Shown here: positions 1 to 9,124 of the stretch, piece by piece | Position numbering within the stretch: position 1 is the stretch's first letter | Layout of the letters: every line of letters starts with the position of its first letter | Origin: Roseobacter sp. MED193 | Lineage (GTDB): Bacteria; Pseudomonadota; Alphaproteobacteria; Rhodobacterales; Rhodobacteraceae | NCBI RefSeq assembly: GCF_000152965.1 | Contig: NZ_CH902583.1 | Coordinates: 1 to 64,000, forward strand | Direction of reading: 5' to 3' | DNA length: 64,000 bases | Program-made: the position numbers and the translations under genes | The notes under the pieces: generated by a model | What the model was told of the DNA's origin: nothing | The model's database searches: none | Seen by the model: the letters and a program-made list of their open reading frames with translations, nothing else

Positions 1-554
1 GTGCGCCCAGCGGTGTCAAAACTCATGGTGCCACACCAGGGCATATCTGCCAGCGCAAAGGCCTCAGCAGCGGCGCGGAATTCTTCCGGTGCCGAAATGG
101 TCTCAACCCAGAGCACGTCAACACCGCCCTCTTTTAGGGCTTCTGCCTGCTCGTGGAACATCTCAACGGCCAGCTCATGGCTCAGCTCACCCACGGGCAG
201 CATGATTTCACCGGTCGGACCAACAGAGCCGGCAACAGCGATCTTGCGATCCATTTTGTCAGCGACCTCGCGGCCCAGTTCAGCAGCGGCGCGGTTTAGT
301 TCCCGCACGCGCCCCTGAGCGTCATGCAGCTTCAAACGTGCAGCAGTGCCCCCAAAGCTATTGGTCAAAAACAAGTCACTGCCCGCATCCACAGAGCCCT
401 GATAGAGCGCCATGATCTTCTTGGGCTCATCTGTGTTCCAAAGCTCAGGCGCGTCGCCGGATTGCAACCCCATGTTAAAGAGGTTGGTGCCTGTGGCACC
501 ATCAGCTAGCAGAACGTCTTTTTCCGCAAGGAAATCAGCAAAGAAAGTGGTCAT
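1..554 (-). CDS. bmt: betaine/homocysteine S-methyltransferase, 3'-truncated by window edge
   Basis: Only the first 184 codons are in the window; the gene runs off the left end. The N-terminus reads LLADGATGTNLF, followed by GSVGPTGE and ALKEGGVDVLWVETIS, the pattern of the homocysteine S-methyltransferase barrel (Pfam S-methyl_trans). The family transfers a methyl group from betaine or a related donor to homocysteine to make methionine, using a zinc bound by C-terminal cysteines that lie outside this window. Start chosen at the ATG whose complement is 552-554, with a CAGGA-like ribosome site upstream. A 22-bp dyad lies about 105 bp upstream. Family assignment is firm; the methyl donor (betaine versus S-methylmethionine) is not decided by the part seen. 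Confidence 0.85.
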   Translation of the reverse strand, partial: MTTFFADFLAEKDVLLADGATGTNLFNMGLQSGDAPELWNTDEPKKIMALYQGSVDAGSDLFLTNSFGGTAARLKLHDAQGRVRELNRAAAELGREVADKMDRKIAVAGSVGPTGEIMLPVGELSHELAVEMFHEQAEALKEGGVDVLWVETISAPEEFRAAAEAFALADMPWCGTMSFDTAGR

Positions 555-658
555 AGGGAAATCCTGTCAAAGGAAAGGAGATGGGTGCACAGGGGCAGGG
601 CGGCCCGGTGCCGCTTGGTTGGTCCTGCTGTGTCATGGGAGCGGTGAAAGCGCAATTG

Positions 659-680
659 CATAATCCTCAACTTGATTATG
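659..680. promoter_or_regulatory. 22-bp dyad upstream of bmt, candidate operator
   Basis: CATAATC and GATTATG form perfect 7-bp arms separated by 8 bases. The dyad lies about 105 bp upstream of the bmt start and has the size of a dimeric repressor site. A methionine-cycle regulator such as SahR is a reasonable guess from the target gene, but the motif was not matched to any model. Confidence 0.4.
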
Positions 681-691
681 AGGCCCATATT

Positions 692-718
692 GAGGCGCCC
701 CTGTTGTTTTGACGCCTC
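692..718 (-). terminator. hairpin directly after the MprF-like gene
   Basis: GAGGCG and CGCCTC arms enclose a 15-base loop right after the stop codon of the upstream gene. No T-run follows, so it may only protect the 3' end or act weakly as a terminator. Confidence 0.35.
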
Positions 719-2686
719 TTACGAAGCCTGCGCTGAATTTGGCATGTCGTATTGTTGCGATTGATCCTTGGGCTGCTGCTTGTCCCAGGCAGCATCAGCC
801 CTGCCTTCTTCCGATGCGTTTTCTTTAGTTTGAGGGCTCTCACTGGGTGTAGCAGCAGGCGCGGCTTGCAGGACGGGGTCTGGGTGATGGATCAGCCGGT
901 AGAGCTCAAACCCAGCGATGGTCATGTCATACCAACTGGGGCAGGTCATATAGCGGGGCTGCCACTGGGGGGCGAAACAGGCCTTGAAGCGGCGCAGACC
1001 AGGATCCATGCGGGCGGCAAAGCGATGGTCGGGGACTGCGGCCAGCGACAGGCGCGGGATTTCTTCCACTTTGGCGGCGGCAATGGCCGCGCGCAGCAAG
1101 ATATGGCCAGTCCCATCTGGCGCATCAGGGCAAATGCGGATGAGATCCAGACACCATTCCCCGGAGGCTGTATGCAGGGTGATAAAGCCAATAATATGCT
1201 CGTTCTGCCAGGCGAGGAAAACCCGCTGTCCCGCAAGGTAATTGGCCTCAAACCGGCCCATGGTCGTTCCCCGTGCGCCGCCGTGGCGTTGTTGCCAAAC
1301 CTGATCGAGCGCCTGCATCTGTTCCAGCGGCAGATTGGGCGGAGCGGGGCGCACGCTGATCCCTGCCTTTTCGGCGTGACGTAGTTTGCGGCGCAATTGG
1401 CGATGGCTGGACCCAGCTTCGCTAAAGGATGTCGGGGAAACCACCGCTTCGGCGGCAATGCGCAGGACGACCCAGCCAGCCTTGCGGGCGGCTAGGGCAT
1501 TGCGGGCGGAACATTTGTAAATGCAGGGCGTGGCATTGCGTTGGCGTGCATAACGTCGCAATGGGGCGAGGGTTTCATCGAGGTTGCCCGTCACCGGGTC
1601 AAACAGCGCGACAGAGATCTGCGGGCTATCCAGCAGGGCCAGCTGGTTAAACCCAAAAGCCTGAATATGGCCTCCATTTTGACGGATAACCCCAGTTTCA
1701 GCCCGCAGTCGATCATAGGGCAGGTGCTCGACCGGCAAGCTTTGCGCTCCCAAGAGATCCGAATCCGTTACTGGGGCACGCATGGATTTCAGGCGATCGG
1801 GCAAAACCATCAGAATGCAGGCAATGGTGGCGGGCAGGGCGTAATAGACCAGCCGAAATGCCAGGAGCGCTGCCAACAGGCCGGTGCTGTCGTGGGCAGG
1901 AAGCAGGGTAAAGATCATCAGCTCTAGGGGGCCGGTGCCACCGGGAGCGGAAGACAGGATGGCAGCGCCCAGGGCAATGGCATAGACCACCAACAATGTG
2001 GCCCAGGAGATCGCCAGCGTCTCTGGTAGCAGGATCCAGAGCGCGCTGCCTGCAGCCACAACATCCATGAAGGCCCAGACCGTGAGTGCCGCCATTGCGG
2101 GCAGGGAGGGCCAGCGCAGGGAGAAGGCACCAAGGCGAAGCCGAGGCGCGGCAAAGCTCATGAGGCCGCCGGCAAGAGTGAGGGTGACCAGCAAGGCGCC
2201 AAGGGGTCTGAACCATGCGAAGACTGGGACCATGATCATTGCCAGGCCACAAAGCAACGCAAGGGCGGCCATGAAGGTCAAACCCACCAATCCAGTGAGC
2301 TGTGCGGCCTGCAGAGCGGTTAACCCCGGCACTAAACGCCAGCGGGCATAGGCTCCGGTGAACAATCCAAAGCCCACCAGTTGGGAAAAGGCGATGGCCG
2401 CCATGCCCGCTCGGCGCGCCTGCGGGCCATCTAGGCCGGTTTGCAAATGTCTGTGGGCTACAGAATCATAACGCCCCAGCGCCCAGAAGCTAAGTCCGGT
2501 GGCCCCAAAGGCCGCAAGCCATTGCCAAAGCTGCAATTGGCCAAGCAGGCTGCCAAGAGCCGCCAGGGAGGGCAGTTCAATGCGGGTTGAGAGGGCCCAG
2601 AGACACAGGGCCGCCATAGCAAAGGGGGCAGTCAGGCGGAGGATCTGAAGGGGCGGTGCTGCCGAGAGAAGTTTGAGGCTCTGCAT
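719..2686 (-). CDS. MprF/LpiA-like membrane protein with DUF2156 acyltransferase domain
   Basis: A 655-residue protein with an N-terminal block of hydrophobic segments (roughly residues 1-320) and a soluble C-terminal DUF2156/GNAT-fold domain (roughly 340-610). The C-terminal part shows LRRKLRHAEKAGISV and GLRRFKACFAPQWQPRYM, patterns typical of the phosphatidylglycerol lysyltransferase family. Relatives transfer an amino acid from aminoacyl-tRNA to membrane lipid and flip the product, lowering negative surface charge and protecting against cationic peptides and acid. The amino acid used here cannot be told. Start set at the ATG at 2686 because the hydrophobic region begins there; an ATG-like start 48 codons upstream would add a charged, uncharacteristic leader. 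No partner gene of the AcvB type adjoins it. Confidence 0.8.
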   Translation of the reverse strand: MQSLKLLSAAPPLQILRLTAPFAMAALCLWALSTRIELPSLAALGSLLGQLQLWQWLAAFGATGLSFWALGRYDSVAHRHLQTGLDGPQARRAGMAAIAFSQLVGFGLFTGAYARWRLVPGLTALQAAQLTGLVGLTFMAALALLCGLAMIMVPVFAWFRPLGALLVTLTLAGGLMSFAAPRLRLGAFSLRWPSLPAMAALTVWAFMDVVAAGSALWILLPETLAISWATLLVVYAIALGAAILSSAPGGTGPLELMIFTLLPAHDSTGLLAALLAFRLVYYALPATIACILMVLPDRLKSMRAPVTDSDLLGAQSLPVEHLPYDRLRAETGVIRQNGGHIQAFGFNQLALLDSPQISVALFDPVTGNLDETLAPLRRYARQRNATPCIYKCSARNALAARKAGWVVLRIAAEAVVSPTSFSEAGSSHRQLRRKLRHAEKAGISVRPAPPNLPLEQMQALDQVWQQRHGGARGTTMGRFEANYLAGQRVFLAWQNEHIIGFITLHTASGEWCLDLIRICPDAPDGTGHILLRAAIAAAKVEEIPRLSLAAVPDHRFAARMDPGLRRFKACFAPQWQPRYMTCPSWYDMTIAGFELYRLIHHPDPVLQAAPAATPSESPQTKENASEEGRADAAWDKQQPKDQSQQYDMPNSAQAS

Positions 2687-2910
2687 TTTGCTCTTTCTGC
2701 GGGGCCCGATAGGGGCAGAAATGCCAAAATAGCAAGCTGGGGTTTTTGTGACGTTAATACCGCGCCAGTGCGATGCATATGGTTTATATTCTGCCGAATG
2801 CCTCTGCCGTGCGACCCATTGCATGGGCAAATACTATATGATTTACAGCAACCTATCGGGGTGATGCCCTGCTGGAAGGGCATCACAAAATGCAGTGGCT
2901 TTCCGTCAGC

Positions 2911-3237
2911 TTAGGTTGCTTCCAGCACCTCCTCGCTGGCTTGGCTCAGAAACTCTGCCATCTGCCTTTTTACGTCTTCGGCGGTGAATTGGCTGTGTTT
3001 ATGGGCGGCGATATCTGACGTGATCTTATTCAGAACATCGTCATGGCCAGGGTGTTGCAGGTCCGCGCTAACAACTTCGGCGGCGTATTCTTCGGTCTGG
3101 GCTGCGTCGAGCCCCAGAATATCCGCGGCCCACTGACCCAGCAGTTTGTTGCAACGGGCACGGGCTTGGAAACGAAGGTCTAGGTCATGGGCGAATTTTG
3201 CCTCAAAGGCCTGTGCGCGGTCATCGAATGTCGTCAT
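2911..3237 (-). CDS. ATPase inhibitor subunit zeta (DUF1476)
   Basis: A 108-residue acidic, helical protein beginning MTTFDDRAQAFEAKFAHD and continuing with LGLDAAQTEEYAAEVV, the signature of the DUF1476 family. In Paracoccus this protein is the zeta subunit that binds F1-ATPase and blocks ATP hydrolysis, replacing the role of the mitochondrial inhibitor IF1. Length matches the family. The start has an excellent ribosome site (GGAGG) seven to eight bases upstream. The gene is divergent from purC across a 307-bp region that contains the dyad and tandem repeat noted separately. No other ATP synthase gene is near. Confidence 0.9.
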   Translation of the reverse strand: MTTFDDRAQAFEAKFAHDLDLRFQARARCNKLLGQWAADILGLDAAQTEEYAAEVVSADLQHPGHDDVLNKITSDIAAHKHSQFTAEDVKRQMAEFLSQASEEVLEAT

Positions 3238-3360
3238 GTCATGTCCTCCATGGTTGCAACGTCGTGTTGTTAATATGGGGTGTATTTGGCTGGGGGACAG
3301 GGATTGCGACAATATGCCAGCGCACAGGCTTTCGGCACGAAAGGGGGTTGAGCGTTCCAG

Positions 3361-3397
3361 CAGTAAGCACCCAGTAAGCACCGCCAGAGCTTACTGG
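3361..3397. repeat. 11-bp tandem repeat overlapping a 27-bp dyad in the zeta/purC promoter region
   Basis: CAGTAAGCACC occurs twice back to back (3361-3371, 3372-3382). CCAGTAAGC (3371-3379) also pairs with GCTTACTGG (3389-3397) as a perfect 9-bp dyad with a 9-base spacer. It sits between two divergent gene starts, so an operator or a transcript hairpin is plausible. Confidence 0.5.
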
Positions 3398-3544
3398 CTG
3401 GCCCGATCTCTCTGGGGCTAGATCTCCGAAACCAGTTCAATTTGACCGGTTTGCGCCACTATACTTGCAGCAATTCCCCCCTTGCCCTATGAGAGCGGCA
3501 AGAAACCGGGCCGGGATTCCGGCCTTTACCTCGAAAGGCTCCTC

Positions 3545-4306
3545 ATGGCACGTCGCAAGAAGATCTACGAAGGCAAAGCCAAAACTCTGTATGAAGGTCC
3601 GGAACCGGGCACGATTGTGCAGTATTTCAAGGATGACGCCACCGCGTTCAACGCCGAAAAGAAAGACGTGATCGAAGGCAAAGGGGTTTTGAACAACCTG
3701 CTGAGCGAATACTTCATGGTGGGGCTGGGCCAGATTGGCGTGCCGACGCATTTCCTGAAGCGTTTGAATATGCGTGAGCAGCTGGTGCGTTCCTGCGAGA
3801 TCATCCCTTTGGAAGTCATCGTACGCAACTACGCCGCGGGCTCTATGTCCAAACGTCTGGGGATTGACGAGGGCACACAACTGCCGCGGCCAATCGTCGA
3901 ATACTGCTACAAAGATGACAGCCTGGGCGACCCGCTGGTGTCGGAAGAGCATATCGCGGCCTTTGGCTGGGCCAGTCAACAAGACATGGATGACATCCTG
4001 AGCCTGGCGCTGCGGGTGAACGACTTTATGTCGGGCGTGATGTTTGGTGTCGGTATCCGGCTGGTGGATTTCAAGATCGAAATTGGTCGAGTCTATGACG
4101 GTGATTTCCAACGTCTGGTGGTGGCCGATGAGATCAGCCCCGACAGCTGCCGTCTTTGGGATATTGAGAGCGGACAGAAGCTCGACAAGGATGTGTTCCG
4201 CCGCGATCTGGGTAGCCTTACAGACGCCTATAGCGAAGTCGCGCGTCGTCTGGGCGTGATGCCGAACAATCCGCCAGCTCCCAGCAAACCCACGCTGGTG
4301 AACTGA
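3545..4306 (+). CDS. purC: phosphoribosylaminoimidazole-succinocarboxamide synthase
   Basis: A 253-residue SAICAR synthetase, which joins CAIR and aspartate with ATP in step 8 of IMP synthesis. It begins [18 protein letters not shown] and contains [16 protein letters not shown] and SPDSCRLWD, both characteristic of PurC. Full length. The start at 3545 follows GAAAGG; longer in-frame starts add a leader that is not PurC-like. purS and purQ follow on the same strand after a 110-base gap, so the three probably form a purine operon; purL is not in the window. Confidence 0.97.
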   Translation: MARRKKIYEGKAKTLYEGPEPGTIVQYFKDDATAFNAEKKDVIEGKGVLNNLLSEYFMVGLGQIGVPTHFLKRLNMREQLVRSCEIIPLEVIVRNYAAGSMSKRLGIDEGTQLPRPIVEYCYKDDSLGDPLVSEEHIAAFGWASQQDMDDILSLALRVNDFMSGVMFGVGIRLVDFKIEIGRVYDGDFQRLVVADEISPDSCRLWDIESGQKLDKDVFRRDLGSLTDAYSEVARRLGVMPNNPPAPSKPTLVN

Positions 4307-4416
4307 TCTGGTAAGGTGAATCTTCCCACTCCGTCCAATGGGCTGGGGTGGGCAATACATTTTCTGCAAAGGGCGCGACCAGGGGTCGGCTCCCATCGAA
4401 GCTGAGGAACGACACG

Positions 4417-4647
4417 ATGAAGGCACGGGTGCATGTAATGCTGAAGAACGGGGTTCTGGATCCACAGGGTGAGGCCGTGCGCCACGCGCTTGGGGCTCTG
4501 GGCTTTGACAAGGTTGAAGGCGTGCGTCAGGGCAAGGTGATTGATCTTGATCTGGCAGCCGATGCGACCGAAGCTGATGTGACCGAGATGTGCGAAAAGC
4601 TGCTCGCTAATACTGTGATCGAATCCTACAGCATCGAGATGAAGTGA
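4417..4647 (+). CDS. purS: phosphoribosylformylglycinamidine synthase subunit PurS
   Basis: A 76-residue subunit starting [18 protein letters not shown] and containing [11 protein letters not shown], the PurS pattern. PurS dimerises and bridges PurL and PurQ in the three-part FGAM synthase used by alphaproteobacteria and Gram-positives. The start has GAGGAA upstream. Its stop codon overlaps the purQ start in a TGATG arrangement, pointing to translational coupling and equal output of the two subunits. Confidence 0.96.
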   Translation: MKARVHVMLKNGVLDPQGEAVRHALGALGFDKVEGVRQGKVIDLDLAADATEADVTEMCEKLLANTVIESYSIEMK

Positions 4648-5315
4648 TGAAAGCAGCCGTCGTCGTATTTCCCGGATCCAACTGTGACCGCGATCTAGCG
4701 GTTGCCTTTGAACAAGCCGGTTTTGATGTTTCAATGGTCTGGCACAAGGACAGCGTGCTGCCCGAAGGCGTTGATATCGTAGGGGTTCCTGGTGGATTCT
4801 CCTATGGGGATTATCTGCGCTGTGGTGCCATCGCGGCCCAGTCGCCCATCTGCCAGGCGGTTGTTGAACATGCCAACCGTGGCGGCTATGCCATGGGGGT
4901 GTGCAATGGCTTTCAGATCCTTACGGAAACCGGCGTGCTGCCGGGGGCGCTGCTGCGCAATGCTGGACTGAAATATATCTGCCGCACTGTGGACCTGCAG
5001 GTTGCGACCGAGGACAGCGTCTTTACCCAGGGCTACGCCAAAGGCGATGTGATCGGCATTCCAATCGCCCATCACGATGGCAACTACTTTGCCGATGCCG
5101 ATACCATTGCCGCGCTGAAGGATCAGGACCGCATTGCCTTTACCTATGCCGACAACCCAAACGGATCCGTGGACGATATCGCTGGTATCCTGTCGGAGAA
5201 CCGACGTGTGCTTGGCATGATGCCGCACCCGGAGCGCGCCGCTGACGAAGGTCACGGTGGCACCGATGGAACGGCAGTCTTTCGCGCATTGGCGGGTATC
5301 CTCGCCACCGCGTGA
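4647..5315 (+). CDS. purQ: phosphoribosylformylglycinamidine synthase subunit PurQ (glutaminase)
   Basis: A 222-residue class I glutamine amidotransferase. It shows [12 protein letters not shown] at the N-terminus, [16 protein letters not shown] (oxyanion region), [13 protein letters not shown] with the nucleophilic Cys, and MMPHPERA with the catalytic His and Glu region. It supplies ammonia to PurL for FGAM synthesis. It overlaps the purS stop by one base. A 36-base gap separates it from dctB, which may be cotranscribed but is functionally unrelated. Confidence 0.97.
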   Translation: MKAAVVVFPGSNCDRDLAVAFEQAGFDVSMVWHKDSVLPEGVDIVGVPGGFSYGDYLRCGAIAAQSPICQAVVEHANRGGYAMGVCNGFQILTETGVLPGALLRNAGLKYICRTVDLQVATEDSVFTQGYAKGDVIGIPIAHHDGNYFADADTIAALKDQDRIAFTYADNPNGSVDDIAGILSENRRVLGMMPHPERAADEGHGGTDGTAVFRALAGILATA

Positions 5316-5351
5316 CTTGAGCTCCTGCGGCGTCAGGAATAGGATTACCCT

Positions 5352-7124
5352 ATGAATGCGCCGCAGACCTCTAAGCCACCCCCCGCAAATGAAACCGGAT
5401 CGCGCACCATTCCCTGGGGCGCGCGGCTGGCGCTTTTGCTGTTTATGGCGGTTGCGGCCGTCACCGTCTGGGTGACAAATCAGCAATTAACGCATCGCTT
5501 TACCGACAGTACCCGCAACCGTGGCGAGCTACGGTTGGCGCTGTATTCTGGTAACCTTGTCAGTGAATTGCGCCGCCATGCTATTGTGCCGCAGCTCTTG
5601 GCACGGGACCAGACCCTGATCGCGGCGCTGCAAAGTCAGGACTTCTCTCTGTCGACACAGCGGCTGTTGTCTTTCATTGATGAAATTGGCGCCAACTCGA
5701 TTATGCTCATGGCGAGTGATGGGCGCACGGTCGCGGCGACCAACCGAAACCGTCTGGGTGAAAATCACCGGAATGAAGCCTATTTTGTCGATGCAGCGCG
5801 GGCCAAATCCACTGTTTTCTCTGTGATCAAGCGTGAGGTCGGCGGCTACCGCTTTACCTATTCGCGCCGCATGGTGGATAGCTCTGGTCTTTTGGGTGTT
5901 ATCGTCATTGAGGTTGATCTGCGCAAGTTTGAGCGCGCCTGGGCCGGGGTTTCGGATGCGGTGATGGTCACCGATAGCAAGGGTAATATCGTGCTGGCCA
6001 CCGAGGCTCGCTGGCGGGGGCTGCAAGAGGAAGAGGCCTTGCTGCTGCAAACGCCCGAAAGTGCCATTCAGCGCGCCATCCGGGCGACCGCAGACTGGAG
6101 CACGCTGCCACCCGATGCCTATCTTCAGGGGGAGGCGGTGATGCGCCTCGACAACCGGGTGCCCTTTCAGGGCTGGCGGATGACCTCCTTTACACCTTTT
6201 GCCTCGATCCGGGAGAAGGTGAACGCGGTTCTGGCCCTTGAGATCATGGGATTCGCCATACTGCTGGCGCTGGCCTTTTATGCGCTAAGCCGTAAGACCG
6301 CGCTTAGGATGGCGCTGTTTCAGCGAGAGTCGGCGGAGCTTCGCGTATTGAATGCGCGGTTGCAGCGGGAAATTGCCGAGCGAGAGCGCATGCAAAAGAC
6401 ACTCGCCGTGGCCGAACAAAGCCTGGCGCAGAGCTCCAAACTGGCCGCCCTGGGGGAGATGTCAGCCGCTGTCAGCCATGAGCTAAATCAACCCTTGGCG
6501 GCGATGAAAACATATCTGGCAGGTGCGCGGCTTTTGCTCAACCGTAACCGCCCTGACGAGGCTCTGGCCTCCTTTGGACGGATTGATGATCTGATCGAGC
6601 GCATGGGGGCCATTACCCGACAGCTGAAATCCTATGCCCGAAAGGGCGGGGATGCCTTTAGCCCTGTAAACCTTGGCGATGCGCTTGCCTCCAGCCTGTC
6701 GATGATGGAGCCACAGCTGCGCCAGCGCCATGTCAAGATCACGCGCCTCCTGCCGGAAGATCCGGTTTTTGTTATGGCGGATCGCATGCGGTTGGAACAG
6801 GTCATGGTCAACCTCTTGCGCAATGCGTTGGATGCTACCAAATCAGTGGAAGAGCCCGAGGTCGAAATCCTGTTGGCCGCAGGGGAGACGGCGACGTTGA
6901 CGGTGCGCGACAATGGCGTTGGGATTGAGGATTTTGGCAGCCTGTTTGATCCGTTTTATACCACCAAACAGGCCGGGGACGGTGTCGGGCTGGGGCTTGC
7001 TATCTCCTCTGGGATCGTGAACGACCTAGGGGGACGGCTCGCCGCGCGTAACGGGCAGAAAAGCGGCGCCGTGTTTGAGATGCAATTGCCGATTCTTGCG
7101 GACGGCATTGAGGCCGCTGAATAG
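5352..7124 (+). CDS. dctB: C4-dicarboxylate sensor histidine kinase DctB
   Basis: A 590-residue membrane kinase. A transmembrane helix near residues 25-44 and a second near 298-318 flank a periplasmic double-PAS (dCache) sensor with RNRLGENHRNEAYF and GGYRFTYSRRM, the pattern of DctB sensors. The cytoplasmic part has a coiled segment, the H-box EMSAAVSHELNQPLAAMKTY, and ATPase boxes NLLRNALDA, DNGVGI and GVGLGLAIS. DctB senses succinate, fumarate or malate and phosphorylates DctD. The dctD gene follows after 34 bases. No dctP, dctQ or dctM transporter gene is nearby in the window. Confidence 0.93.
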   Translation: MNAPQTSKPPPANETGSRTIPWGARLALLLFMAVAAVTVWVTNQQLTHRFTDSTRNRGELRLALYSGNLVSELRRHAIVPQLLARDQTLIAALQSQDFSLSTQRLLSFIDEIGANSIMLMASDGRTVAATNRNRLGENHRNEAYFVDAARAKSTVFSVIKREVGGYRFTYSRRMVDSSGLLGVIVIEVDLRKFERAWAGVSDAVMVTDSKGNIVLATEARWRGLQEEEALLLQTPESAIQRAIRATADWSTLPPDAYLQGEAVMRLDNRVPFQGWRMTSFTPFASIREKVNAVLALEIMGFAILLALAFYALSRKTALRMALFQRESAELRVLNARLQREIAERERMQKTLAVAEQSLAQSSKLAALGEMSAAVSHELNQPLAAMKTYLAGARLLLNRNRPDEALASFGRIDDLIERMGAITRQLKSYARKGGDAFSPVNLGDALASSLSMMEPQLRQRHVKITRLLPEDPVFVMADRMRLEQVMVNLLRNALDATKSVEEPEVEILLAAGETATLTVRDNGVGIEDFGSLFDPFYTTKQAGDGVGLGLAISSGIVNDLGGRLAARNGQKSGAVFEMQLPILADGIEAAE

Positions 7125-7158
7125 CGGCCCAGACAGAACAAAGAGAAGGGGGTGCCCT

Positions 7159-8496
7159 ATGGCACAGGCCATGAAAATCGCGATCGTGGATGATGAGCAG
7201 GATATGCGTCAATCGATCAGCCAGTGGTTGGCACTTTCGGGCTATGACACGGAAACCTTTGCCAGCGCTGAAGAGGCGCTCAAGGAGCTGGGGGCAGATT
7301 ACCCGGGTATTGTGATCTCCGATATCAAAATGCCAGGCATGGATGGGATGCAGTTCTTGAAGAAACTGATGGGCAGCGACAGTGGCCTGCCAGTGATCAT
7401 GATAACTGGCCATGGTGATGTCCCCATGGCAGTTGAGGCGATGCGCGTCGGGGCGTTCGATTTTCTGGAAAAGCCCTTTAATCCTGACCGCATGTCAGAG
7501 CTGGCAAAACGCGCAACCGGCGCCCGCCGTCTGACATTGGATAATCGGGCTCTGCGCCGTGAGCTGTCGGATGGCAGTCAGATCATGAAGAAATTGATCG
7601 GCATGAGCCCGGTGATGGAACGTCTGCGCGAAGATATTCTCGACCTTGGGCAGGCGGATGGTCATGTGCTGATCGATGGAGAAACCGGCACTGGAAAGAC
7701 GCTTGTCGCCCACGCGCTGCATGCGGTTGGCAGCCGGGCCGGAAAAAAGTTTGTACTGATTTCTTGTTCCGCGCTGGAGGAAGAAGCCCTGTCCAAACGC
7801 CTGTTTGGCCCAATGCAGCCCGAAGACAGCCTGTTGCCTGCCCTGGAAGAGGCGCGCGGCGGCACATTGGTGCTGGAAGGGGTTGAGGCGCTTAGCGAGG
7901 CGCTGCAAGCAAAACTCCTGAGCGCGATCAATGAACAGGGGATGCCGGGGGAGACGCGGATTATTGCTATCTCTAACCTGCAAGAGGCGGGGAAAACCTG
8001 CGAAGACGCTCTGCGCCCGGATCTGTTTTACCGTCTGGCAGCGCTGCGGATCATGGTGCCACCGTTACGCCAACGTGGCGAAGACATTCTGACGCTCTTT
8101 ACCCGGCTCTGCGAGCAGTTTGCAGAGGAATACGGCTGTGATGCTCCACAGGTCTCGGCGCAGGAGGCGGCCCAGTTGCTGCAGGCCCCATGGCCAGGAA
8201 ATGTGCGCCAGCTGATCAATGTGGCCGAACGTGCGGTGCTGCAGGCAAGACGCGGTTCCGGAACGATCGCGTCGCTACTGATGTCGGATCATGAAGAGAT
8301 GCAGCCTGTAATGACCACAGAAGGCAAGCCCTTGAAAGAATATGTCGAAGCCTTCGAGCGGATGTTGATCGACAACACCATGCGCCGTCACAAGGGGTCC
8401 ATTGCCAGCGTCATGGAAGAGCTGTGCTTGCCGCGCCGGACCCTGAATGAGAAGATGGCTAAGTACGCGCTGCAACGCTCTGACTATCTGGGATAG
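7159..8496 (+). CDS. dctD: DctD-family response regulator with degenerate sigma-54 motifs
   Basis: A 445-residue three-domain regulator. The receiver has the acidic pair D11-D12 and phospho-acceptor D55 in VISDIKMPGMDG. The AAA+ domain has an intact Walker A, GETGTGKT at about 174-181, and the C-terminus is a Fis-type helix-turn-helix. The stretch that should hold the GAFTGA loop reads LFGPMQPEDSLLP (215-227), and the Walker B GTLFLDE is GTLVLEG. The residues needed to contact and remodel sigma-54 holoenzyme are therefore missing. Rhodobacter NtrC is known to lack GAFTGA and work with the housekeeping polymerase, so this protein probably activates in a sigma-54-independent way. Start at 7159 follows AGAAGGGGG. 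An operon with dctB. Confidence 0.9.
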   Translation: MAQAMKIAIVDDEQDMRQSISQWLALSGYDTETFASAEEALKELGADYPGIVISDIKMPGMDGMQFLKKLMGSDSGLPVIMITGHGDVPMAVEAMRVGAFDFLEKPFNPDRMSELAKRATGARRLTLDNRALRRELSDGSQIMKKLIGMSPVMERLREDILDLGQADGHVLIDGETGTGKTLVAHALHAVGSRAGKKFVLISCSALEEEALSKRLFGPMQPEDSLLPALEEARGGTLVLEGVEALSEALQAKLLSAINEQGMPGETRIIAISNLQEAGKTCEDALRPDLFYRLAALRIMVPPLRQRGEDILTLFTRLCEQFAEEYGCDAPQVSAQEAAQLLQAPWPGNVRQLINVAERAVLQARRGSGTIASLLMSDHEEMQPVMTTEGKPLKEYVEAFERMLIDNTMRRHKGSIASVMEELCLPRRTLNEKMAKYALQRSDYLG

Positions 8497-8503
8497 GCAC
8501 GAT

Positions 8504-8538
8504 CTTACCCATGGCGCAGAGGTTGCCCTGTGGGTAAG
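8504..8538 (+). terminator. inverted repeat just after dctD
   Basis: CTTACCCA (8504-8511) and TGGGTAAG (8531-8538) are perfect 8-bp arms with a 19-base loop, starting eight bases after the dctD stop. There is no T-run, so it may be a weak or Rho-assisted terminator. Confidence 0.45.
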
Positions 8539-9124
8539 CGGGCTTTCTGGTGTAACCTCAGTGATTTGGCCTGTGGGCAGTCCGATCTGCCTGCATTCGC
8601 TCTAGGTTTGTTCATCAAACATTCATCATTTTGCCTTTTACCCGGTTTGTTGCCGTTTCGACAGGCCAGGAATGACGAATGTCCATTGTCATTGCCGCTG
8701 CGCTGGTCTTATGGTGACCCTATGGGATGTGGTTTATCTACCCGCCCAGGAATGATTGAGATTCGCTGTCTCGCAGATCTTTACGGCGTGACCGGAAAGT
8801 CGGAACGACCCGACCACGGCATGGACCGCAAATGCAAGACAGACCGATTGGCTCCGAAACCAAACGGAGCAGCTAAGCGCCTCTTTGAAAAATCAAGGAG
8901 GAATAACAAGGCAGGCAACGGGCCCTCCCGACCTGTCGGAGAAGAAACGCGATGACGCGCGCGCGAGCGAAGAGCATACAGGCACGAGGACCGGACATCA
9001 GTTCCAGGGCTATCTCCTGTTGTGCGCCGTCCCAGATCGCCCTGACAAGACACCCCCCAATACATGCGCGGCCCCCTGATGAGGGAAGGCCTGCGTCTGC
9101 GCAGGGCAGGTGCACTAAGGAAAC
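8539..9124 (+). other. long leader region in front of rne
   Basis: About 590 bases without a convincing gene; reading frames here lack codon structure and homology. It probably holds the rne promoter and a long 5' untranslated leader, as is known for RNase E genes that control their own mRNA decay. No promoter was assigned with confidence. Confidence 0.4.

Noticed and set aside
555-718. SAM- or SAH-binding riboswitch upstream of bmt
   Set aside because: I could not match conserved cores of known SAM or SAH riboswitches in this 164-base stretch.
3437-4465. Long open frame on the minus strand opposite purC
   Set aside because: It is the mirror of a well-conserved purC, has no family match by eye and crosses the purC-purS gap; a high-GC antisense artefact.
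8530-8955. Open frame of 141 codons in the rne leader
   Set aside because: No codon bias or domain, begins inside the dctD hairpin and lacks a ribosome site.
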